A stretch of DNA of 6,786 nt, taken from the NCBI GenBank assembly GCA_023443095.1, contig JAEZVV010000154.1:1-6786 (forward strand), given 5' to 3'. The position numbers and the translations under genes were made by a program. This stretch comes from Pseudomonadota bacterium (lineage in GTDB: Bacteria > Pseudomonadota > Gammaproteobacteria > Burkholderiales > Burkholderiaceae_F). Below, piece after piece: positions 1 to 5,071 of this stretch (the stretch's first letter is position 1; each line of letters opens with the position of its first letter). Under the pieces are notes generated by a model. The model made no database searches, had not been told where the DNA came from, and worked only from the letters and a program-made list of their open reading frames with translations.

Positions 1-228
1 CCCAACGCCCGCTCCCGCCGCTGTGCCATCGACAAACCGAAACCTGCGCGGCAGGCCCTTGGTTTTCGATCGGGACAAAACCAGCTTTTGCCAAAACTCA
101 AGTCACGCTCCGGAAAACCCCACCCACCGCCTCGGCCACCGCTGTTCCTCTTTACGCGCAACAGCGGCGTCAAAGTTTGTCGCGCATTAAACATCAGCCG
201 CGATCCGATCCCGATCCTGTCACTTTTT

Positions 229-240
229 GATTAATTAATC
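229..240. repeat. Perfect 12-bp palindrome GATTAATTAATC
   Basis: GATTAATTAATC equals its own reverse complement. The match extends outward to 227-242 with one mismatched pair. It lies about 250 bp upstream of the dcuB start. It could be a binding site for a dimeric regulator, but its distance from dcuB is large and no regulator is encoded in the window. The family of regulator cannot be assigned. Confidence 0.45.
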
Positions 241-414
241 GAGGCTGGACATTACCTTTGAGATTCAGCCGCCACGCTCGAGACTTGAGGTTCGTCAACC
301 AACCCCAGCAGGCTCATTCGCTGAGCCAGTAAAGGCGAAAACGCCATTTACGCAATAACACTGCCGACGCCAACCTCGACTAGGGAAATTCATAGCACCT
401 CATTTTTGCCGCAC

Positions 415-456
415 TTGATTAATTGCACTTTCGAATAAGCCTTCGCCGCCTAATCT
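415..456 (+). promoter_or_regulatory. Candidate FNR/ANR-type promoter of dcuB
   Basis: TTGAT-TAAT-TGCAC at 415-428 matches the FNR consensus TTGAT-N4-ATCAA at 7 of 10 positions, with one perfect half-site. If this were a class II site centred at -41.5, transcription would start near 463. A -10 hexamer would then lie at 451-456, where TAATCT is found (3 of 6 matches to TATAAT). The implied 5' leader is about 28 nt. In Escherichia coli dcuB is FNR-activated, so the arrangement is biologically sensible. Both the second half-site and the -10 box are weak, so this is an inference. Confidence 0.35.
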
Positions 457-490
457 GCCCGCGTTGTTCAACTTGAAAGGTGTATCCATC

Positions 491-1837
491 ATGGTGTTCG
501 CACTTCAACTGGCAGTCGTCCTGATCTGCCTGTTCTACGCCGCCAGAAAGGGCGGCGTGGCACTTGGCCTGATCGGCGGCGTTGGCTTGATGATTCTGGT
601 GTTTGGTTTTGGCCTTGCCCCGGGAAAACCGCCTACCGACGTCATCCTCACCATTCTTGCCGTGGTGGCGGCTTCGGCCACGCTGCAGGCATCAGGGGGT
701 CTCGATTGCATGTTGCAGGTGGCCGAACGCATCCTGCGCCGCAATCCGAAATACGTTTCGGTCCTCGCTCCCTTCCTTACTTGTTTCCTGACGATGCTGT
801 GCGGCACCGGCCACGTGGTCTACACCATGCTGCCGATTATTTACGACGTCGCGATCAAAAACGGCATCCGTCCCGAACGCCCGCTCGCCGCTTCGACGAT
901 TTCGAGCCAGATGGGCATCTGCGCCTCGCCGGTGTCGGTGGCCATGGTCTCGTTCGTGGCGATCTTCGCCACCGCCGGCTCGACCATCAACGGCCAGCCG
1001 GTGACCCTGATCGACGTGATGAGCCTGACGATTCCGTCGACCCTGCTTGCCATCCTCGTCGTGGCTGCCTTCTCGTGGTTCCGTGGCAAGGATCTGGACA
1101 AGGATCCCGAGTTCCAGGCCCGTATTGCTGACCCCGAGGTCAAGGCCTATGTCTACGGCGACACCACCACCCTGCTCGGCAAGAAGCTCCCGAGCCACCA
1201 GTGGCTCGCGATGTGGATCTTCATTGCCGGCGTCGCGGTCATCGCCGTGCTGGGCGCCTTCTCCGAGCTGCGCCCGGTGTTCAAGGGCAAGCCCCTGAAC
1301 ATGGTGCTCACGATCCAGATGGTCATGCTCGCCGCGGGCGCGCTGATGGTCATGTTCGCCAAGACCGACGCCTCAAAGATCGGCAAGAACGAGGTGTTCC
1401 GCTCGGGCATGATCGCCATCGTCGCGGTGTTCGGTATCGCGTGGATGGCCGACACCGTGTTCGAAGCCAATATGCCGATGCTCAAGGCCGGCCTGGTCGA
1501 CGTGGTCAAGGAGTACCCCTGGACCTATGCCATCGTGCTGGTCCTGGTGTCGAAGTTCGTGAACTCGCAAGCCGCCTCGGTCGCCGCGATCGTTCCGGTG
1601 GCTCTCGCGATCGGCCTCGACCCCGGCTACGTCCTGGCGTTTGCCGCGGCCTGCTACGGCTACTACATCCTGCCGACCTACCCGTCCGACCTCGCCGCGA
1701 TCCAGTTCGACCGCTCGGGCACGACCCGGATCGGCAAATACGTGATCAACCACAGCTTCATCATCCCGGGTCTTCTGGGTGTGAGCTCTTCGTGTGTGAT
1801 CGGCTACATCCTGGCGACCATCTACGGCTACATCTAA
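491..1837 (+). CDS. dcuB: Anaerobic C4-dicarboxylate transporter, DcuA/DcuB family (DcuB-like)
   Basis: This 448-residue polytopic inner-membrane protein exchanges or takes up C4-dicarboxylates such as fumarate, malate, aspartate and succinate. In E. coli DcuB is mainly the fumarate/succinate antiporter of anaerobic growth. The sequence follows DcuB from end to end, and the length agrees with about 446 residues. Recognisable stretches are ASATLQASGG (61-70), RRNPKYVS (83-90), LCGTGHVVYTMLPIIYD (103-119), RPERPLAAS (127-135), ASPVSVAMVS (145-154), SKFVNSQAA (354-362) and LPTYPSDLAAIQFDRSGTT (394-412). The residues recalled as needed for E. coli DcuB to act as co-sensor with DcuS (K353, T394, D398) appear here as K355, T396 and D400. 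The ATG at 491 is chosen because AAAGG lies 10 nt upstream and because the N-terminus MVFALQLAVVLICLFY then matches the family. The in-frame TTG at 464 would add nine atypical residues. The gene is monocistronic, ends at a terminator and is convergent with the lar operon. No dcuSR genes are seen. Confidence 0.95.
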   Translation: MVFALQLAVVLICLFYAARKGGVALGLIGGVGLMILVFGFGLAPGKPPTDVILTILAVVAASATLQASGGLDCMLQVAERILRRNPKYVSVLAPFLTCFLTMLCGTGHVVYTMLPIIYDVAIKNGIRPERPLAASTISSQMGICASPVSVAMVSFVAIFATAGSTINGQPVTLIDVMSLTIPSTLLAILVVAAFSWFRGKDLDKDPEFQARIADPEVKAYVYGDTTTLLGKKLPSHQWLAMWIFIAGVAVIAVLGAFSELRPVFKGKPLNMVLTIQMVMLAAGALMVMFAKTDASKIGKNEVFRSGMIAIVAVFGIAWMADTVFEANMPMLKAGLVDVVKEYPWTYAIVLVLVSKFVNSQAASVAAIVPVALAIGLDPGYVLAFAAACYGYYILPTYPSDLAAIQFDRSGTTRIGKYVINHSFIIPGLLGVSSSCVIGYILATIYGYI

Positions 1838-1873
1838 GCGTCTAGGCTGCCGGCTCCCGCCGGCGGTCAAGCG

Positions 1874-1900
1874 AAGGGGCAGCGCAAGCTGCCCCTTTTT
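1874..1900 (+). terminator. Intrinsic terminator of dcuB
   Basis: The stem GGGGCAGC (1876-1883) and GCTGCCCC (1888-1895) closes a GCAA tetraloop and is followed by TTTTT (1896-1900). Two upstream A residues can extend the stem into the T run. It begins 36 nt after the dcuB stop codon. Confidence 0.92.
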
Positions 1901-1910
1901 GTTGCCGGCG

Positions 1911-1939
1911 AAAAAAAAGCGCTGCCTCAAAAGCAGCGC
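1911..1939 (-). terminator. Intrinsic terminator of the lar operon
   Basis: Read on the minus strand, GCGCTGC (1939-1933) pairs with GCAGCGC (1925-1919) around a 7-nt loop, and eight T residues follow (1918-1911). It starts 22 nt after the tautomerase stop codon. With the oppositely oriented dcuB terminator only 10 bp away, it insulates the two convergent units. Confidence 0.9.
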
Positions 1940-1961
1940 CTGCGGAGGAGGTCTCGTCCTG

Positions 1962-2165
1962 TCAGCTGCCGCGGGCCCGCCGCAGCGCCACGCTTTCGCC
2001 GCCTATGCCCCAGTTGTCGGTCTCGACCTCGTCGATCACCACCACCGTGGTCGCTGGGTTCTTGCCCAGTTCTTCCTGCAGCAAACGAGTGACGCCGGCG
2101 ATCAGCCGCGCCTTCTGTTCGGCGGTCGCACCGTCGCGCGTGATCTTGATGTTCACGTAGGGCAC
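1962..2165 (-). CDS. 4-oxalocrotonate tautomerase family protein
   Basis: This is a 67-residue member of the small tautomerase superfamily, whose chains use an N-terminal proline as general base in keto-enol tautomerisation. The start is GTG at 2165. GGAGG lies 9 nt upstream, and removal of Met exposes the catalytic Pro1 of PYVNIKITRDG. The motif NWGIGGES (mature residues 50-57) matches the HFGIGGE stretch of Pseudomonas 4-oxalocrotonate tautomerase. However, the position equivalent to Arg39 is valine, Phe50 is replaced by Trp, and Arg11 has no clear counterpart apart from Arg9. Its substrate therefore cannot be taken to be 2-hydroxymuconate. It starts 4 nt after larB, whose last codons carry its ribosome binding site, and it is the final gene of the operon. 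A role linked to NPN or to a 2-keto/enol acid is conceivable but unproven. Confidence 0.88.
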   Translation of the reverse strand: MPYVNIKITRDGATAEQKARLIAGVTRLLQEELGKNPATTVVVIDEVETDNWGIGGESVALRRARGS

Positions 2166-2169
2166 GGCT

Positions 2170-2943
2170 TCATTCCTCCGGCGCCGCGGAGCGCGCGGCG
2201 CGCAGGATCAGGCTGGCGCTGTAGGCCGCACCGAAGCCGTTGTCGATATTGACCACGGTGACGCCGCTCGCGCAGCTGTTGAGCATGGAAAGCAGGGCCG
2301 CCACGCCGCCGAAACTGGCGCCGTAACCGACGCTGGTCGGCACCGCAATCACCGGCTTGTCGACCAGCCCCCCCACCACACTCGCCAGCGCTCCTTCCAT
2401 GCCGGCGACCACGATCACCACGCTGGCGCCGCGCAAGACATCCATGTGGGCGAACAGGCGGTGGATGCCGGCGACACCGACGTCGACCAGCTTCTCGACC
2501 CGGTTGCCGAGCAGGCGGGCGGTCTCGTAAGCCTCTTCCACCACTGGCAGATCGGAAGTTCCCGCCGCGACAACCGCGATATAGCCCGGCGGCGGCGCCA
2601 CCGGATGGCGCTCCAGGCTCAGGGTGCGGCCGAGCGGGTTGTGGCGGATCTCGGGCCAGCGCGTGCGGACCGACGCGGCCAAGGCGGCGCTCGCCCGCGT
2701 GCCGAGGATGTTCGAGCCACGCCGGTGCATCGCCTCGATGATCGCCAGCACCTGGTCGTCGGTCTTGCCTTCGCAGTAGATGACTTCGGGGTGGCCGTTG
2801 CGCAGCTGGCGATGATGGTCGACCAGGGCGCAGCCGATGTCTTCGAACGGCAAGGCGGTCAGGCGGGCCAGCGCCTCGTCGACCACGCAGTCGCCGCGGC
2901 GCACCGCCTCGAGCAGGGCGCGGAGTTCTGCGGGCTGGCTCAC
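2170..2943 (-). CDS. larB: Nickel-pincer cofactor biosynthesis protein LarB (NaAD carboxylase/hydrolase)
   Basis: LarB carries out the first NPN step. It carboxylates C5 of the pyridinium ring of nicotinate adenine dinucleotide and hydrolyses the phosphoanhydride, giving pyridinium-3,5-biscarboxylic acid mononucleotide and AMP. The 257-residue product has an N-terminal helical part (about 1-115) and a PurE-like (AIR carboxylase) C-terminal domain with YIAVVAAGTSDLPVVEEA (121-138), VAGMEGALASVVGGL (179-193), PTSVGYGASFGG (202-213) and LNSCASGVTVVNIDNGFGA (221-239). C224 should correspond to the catalytic Cys221 of the Lactiplantibacillus plantarum enzyme. The start is GTG at 2943, overlapping the larE stop as GTGA. 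GAGG lies close upstream, and this start gives the family's normal N-terminus. The open frame upstream of it lies antisense-like within larE and is not coding. No defect is visible. Confidence 0.95.
   Translation of the reverse strand: MSQPAELRALLEAVRRGDCVVDEALARLTALPFEDIGCALVDHHRQLRNGHPEVIYCEGKTDDQVLAIIEAMHRRGSNILGTRASAALAASVRTRWPEIRHNPLGRTLSLERHPVAPPPGYIAVVAAGTSDLPVVEEAYETARLLGNRVEKLVDVGVAGIHRLFAHMDVLRGASVVIVVAGMEGALASVVGGLVDKPVIAVPTSVGYGASFGGVAALLSMLNSCASGVTVVNIDNGFGAAYSASLILRAARSAAPEE
2175..2179 (-). promoter_or_regulatory. Ribosome binding site of the tautomerase, inside larB
   Basis: GGAGG on the minus strand lies 9 nt before the GTG at 2165 and is formed by the last sense codons of larB (CCG GAG GAA, then TGA). 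This supports the GTG start and implies translational coupling with larB. A nearby ATG at 2173 is out of frame. Confidence 0.75.
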
Positions 2944-3755
2944 GCGGCCTCTGGCACGGACTGGAGGCGGTCGTAGCCGCCGCTGCGGTGCGGTTCGAGA
3001 TCGACCGTCACATGGGCGAAACCCAAGCCCCGCAAACGCGCCAGCACGGCGCTTCGCACCGTCGGCACCAGGAAGCGCGACTGTTCGTTGGCTGCCACCT
3101 CGATCCGCGCCAGCTCGCCGTGGGCGCGGACTCTGAAGGCGCGGAAACCCATCTCGCGCAAAGTCATTTCGGCGGCGTCGATCCGGCGCAGGTCGTCGAC
3201 CCTGACTTCGGCGCCATAAGGCAGGCGCGTCAGCAGGCAGGGCGAAGACGGGCAGTTCCAGTTCGGCAAACCCAGGCTCTGAGCCAGGCTCCGCACCCGG
3301 TCCTTCTTCAGCCCGGCATCGGCGAGCGGCGTCAAAACTCCGAGCTCGCGCACCGCCGCCAAGCCCGGGCGATGGTCCTTCAAGTCGTCGGCGTTGCTGC
3401 CTTCCAGCACGGCGACCAGGCCGCGTTCGGCCGCCAGCGACTTCAGATGCGAAAACAGCCGCGTCTTGCACAGGTAGCAGCGCTCGCGCGGGTTGTTGGC
3501 CAGGGCGGAGTCGAAGGGCATCTCGATCACTTCGTGCGCCACGCCGATGCGCCGCGCCAGATCGACCGCCCGCCCCTTGTCGGCCAGCGGCATCGATTCC
3601 ATCGAAATCGTCACCGCCAGCGCACGTTCGCCCAAGGCGTCATGGGCCAGTTTCAGCAGCAGGCTGCTGTCGACCCCGCCGGAAAACGCCACCACGGCAC
3701 CGTCGAGCGCCGCCAGGCGCTGCCGCAACTCTTGCACTTCATTGGACTGGGGCAT
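2940..3755 (-). CDS. larE: ATP-dependent sulfur transferase LarE (pyridinium-3,5-biscarboxylate sulfurtransferase)
   Basis: LarE adenylates the carboxylates of the LarB product and replaces them with thiocarboxylates, giving the pincer ligand that LarC fills with nickel. The 271-residue protein shows the PP-loop SGGVDSS (25-31), the RCYLCK motif (92-97), EGSNADDLKDHRPG (118-131) and the sulfur-donor loop CPSSPCLLTRLPYG (168-181). C173 aligns with Cys176, the sacrificial sulfur donor of the L. plantarum enzyme. C168 gives a CxxxxC pair, which may point to the iron-sulfur-cluster type of LarE that is not consumed in the reaction. Length is normal for the family. ATG at 3755 is preferred over the upstream in-frame ATG at 3773 because GGAGG lies 9 nt before it. 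The gene overlaps the end of larC by 17 bp and shares 4 bp with larB. Confidence 0.95.
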   Translation of the reverse strand: MPQSNEVQELRQRLAALDGAVVAFSGGVDSSLLLKLAHDALGERALAVTISMESMPLADKGRAVDLARRIGVAHEVIEMPFDSALANNPRERCYLCKTRLFSHLKSLAAERGLVAVLEGSNADDLKDHRPGLAAVRELGVLTPLADAGLKKDRVRSLAQSLGLPNWNCPSSPCLLTRLPYGAEVRVDDLRRIDAAEMTLREMGFRAFRVRAHGELARIEVAANEQSRFLVPTVRSAVLARLRGLGFAHVTVDLEPHRSGGYDRLQSVPEAA

Positions 3756-5067
3756 GCAGGCGTGCCTCCACACTTTGGGTCACATCGATCAAGGGCAGGC
3801 CGAGCCGCTCGGCGATCAAGCGGCAGTCCTCGTGTTCGGGCTTGCGCCGCACCACCGCCCCGTCGAGCAGCGAGGTCTTGACCCTCACCTCGCCCCACTC
3901 GGTGGCGAGCACGTCGATCCGGCGCTCAAGGGCAATGCGGTCGACTTCGGTCTGGCGCAGTCCGATCGCGCTGGTTTCGCTGAAGATCGCCGCCCGCAGG
4001 CGCGGCAACGCGTCCTCGTCGCTCAAGACGCTGAGGCAGACGCCGAGCCGGGCCTTTTTCATCAGCACCGGCGTGCGCCAGACATCCTTCGCCCCCAGTT
4101 CGAACAAGCGCTCTTCGACCCGGGCCAGCACCTCGGGGTTCATGTCGTCGAGGTTGGTCTGGAGCAGGATCTGCTTGTCGCTCTCGCCAGGCGCCGGAAG
4201 ACGGCCGAGGTAGACCCGCAGCAGATTGGGAAAGGACAGCTCGTGGCCGCCAAGGCCGTAACCGACACGCTCGACCACTAGGTCTTGCGGCGCCTCGAAC
4301 GCTGCCACGTTGCAGCGCAGGATGGCGGCGCCCGTTGGCGTGGTCAGCTCACGGTCGGCGCGCCCCCAGCGCACCGGAATGCCGCGCAGCAGCTCGGCCG
4401 TCGCCGGCGCCGGCACCGCCAGAACGCCGTGCTGGCACTTCACCGAACCGCCGCCGAGCTCGACCGGCGAGGCCAGGATGCGGTCGACCCCCAGGGCCTC
4501 GAGGGCGATCGCCGAGCCCACGATGTCGACGATCGAATCGACCGCGCCGACTTCGTGGAAATGGACCTCGTTCAGACTCCGACCGTGGACTCGCGCTTCG
4601 GCCTCGGCCACCGCCTCGAACATCGCCACCGAGCGGCGCTTGACGGCGGGCGTCAGGGCGCTCGCCTCGATCAGGCCGACGATGTCGTCCAGATTCCGTC
4701 CGCCATGGCCGTGACTGTGGCCACGGTCGTGCTCATGGTCGTGGTCGTGGTCGTCGTGGTCGTGATGATGATGGTGGGCGTGGGAGTGCCCGTGCTCGTG
4801 CCCATGAACATGAGCATGATCGTGGCCGTGTTCATGTCCGTGGCCGTGCTGTCTTGGCTCGCCGTTCCCACGCAGGACGACATCGACCTTGGTCCCGCGC
4901 ATGCCACCGCGCCGCCCTTCGTTCACCCTCAGTTCGAACTCGTCGCCCAGGCCGAGCTTGGCCAGCTCCCGCTCGAGCAGGCCCCGATCGACCCCAAGGT
5001 CGATCAGGGCCGCCAGGGTCATGTCGCCGCTGATGCCGCTGGCGCAGTCGAAATACAGGACCCGCAC
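3739..5067 (-). CDS. larC: Nickel insertase LarC (CTP-dependent cyclometallase), unsplit
   Basis: LarC completes the nickel-pincer nucleotide. In a CTP-dependent reaction it inserts Ni into pyridinium-3,5-bisthiocarboxylate mononucleotide, forming the C-Ni and S-Ni bonds. The 442-residue protein begins YFDCASGISGDMTLAAL (5-21). It continues with a histidine-rich stretch (74-121), NEVHFHEVGAVDSIVDIVG (166-184), LTTPTGAAIL (241-250) and, in the LarC2-like half, LLQTNLDDMNPEV (301-313), TPVLMKKARLG (332-342) and KPEHEDCR (409-416). In L. plantarum the two halves are joined by a programmed ribosomal frameshift. Here the reading frame is continuous and no frameshift is needed. The start is GTG at 5067, 4 nt after the larA stop; a weak purine-rich AAGGCG lies about 9 nt upstream. 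Starting here gives the family's exact N-terminus. It overlaps larE by 17 bp. Confidence 0.95.
   Translation of the reverse strand: MRVLYFDCASGISGDMTLAALIDLGVDRGLLERELAKLGLGDEFELRVNEGRRGGMRGTKVDVVLRGNGEPRQHGHGHEHGHDHAHVHGHEHGHSHAHHHHHDHDDHDHDHEHDRGHSHGHGGRNLDDIVGLIEASALTPAVKRRSVAMFEAVAEAEARVHGRSLNEVHFHEVGAVDSIVDIVGSAIALEALGVDRILASPVELGGGSVKCQHGVLAVPAPATAELLRGIPVRWGRADRELTTPTGAAILRCNVAAFEAPQDLVVERVGYGLGGHELSFPNLLRVYLGRLPAPGESDKQILLQTNLDDMNPEVLARVEERLFELGAKDVWRTPVLMKKARLGVCLSVLSDEDALPRLRAAIFSETSAIGLRQTEVDRIALERRIDVLATEWGEVRVKTSLLDGAVVRRKPEHEDCRLIAERLGLPLIDVTQSVEARLHAPVQ
3765..3769 (-). promoter_or_regulatory. Ribosome binding site of larE
   Basis: GGAGG on the minus strand sits 9 nt before the ATG at 3755 and within the coding end of larC. 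It decides the larE start, since no comparable site was found before the ATG at 3773. Confidence 0.7.
4705..4848 (-). repeat. Histidine-rich codon repeat within larC
   Basis: Codons 74-121 of larC encode 25 histidines among 48 residues, mostly as His-Gly, His-Asp, His-Glu and His-Ala alternations with one run of five His (98-102). It is a low-complexity coding stretch rather than a tandem DNA repeat with a fixed unit. Such segments commonly bind or store nickel in Ni-handling proteins. A nickel reservoir feeding the insertase is the natural reading, although unproven here. On the opposite strand it creates a meaningless Val/Met-rich open frame. Confidence 0.9.
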
Positions 5068-5071
5068 CGTC

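Larger units (their letters stand above)
1..490. other. Intergenic region upstream of dcuB
   Basis: No open frame with a credible start, ribosome binding site or recognisable protein was seen in this stretch on either strand, and no tRNA or rRNA pattern was noticed. It contains AT-rich islands in an otherwise GC-rich window. The 10-mer TTGATTAATT occurs twice, at 227-236 and 415-424. The first copy is the left part of a palindrome centred on GATTAATTAATC (229-240). The second copy overlaps the proposed dcuB promoter. The region most likely holds the control elements of dcuB and perhaps of an unseen gene to the left. Confidence 0.6.

Noticed and set aside
1..30. Possible minus-strand gene start (ATG at 30) running off the left edge
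   Set aside because: Only ten codons are visible and there is no good ribosome binding site, so it cannot be supported.
464..490. TTG start for dcuB nine codons upstream of the chosen ATG
   Set aside because: The added residues are not found in DcuB proteins, and the AAAGG site fits the ATG at 491.
1201..1845. Alternative frame inside dcuB (214 codons)
   Set aside because: Arg/Gly/Asp-rich shadow frame of a clearly conserved transporter gene.
2170..3471. Extended larB frame of 433 codons
   Set aside because: The upstream 176 codons overlap larE in another frame and are Arg/Ala-rich non-family sequence; the GTG at 2943 gives a normal LarB.
3756..3773. Longer larE starting at the upstream ATG (3773)
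   Set aside because: The GGAGG site lies between the two ATGs and serves the downstream one.
4705..4848. CRISPR-like or tandem repeat array
   Set aside because: There is no constant repeat and spacer pattern; it is a histidine-rich coding stretch in frame with larC.
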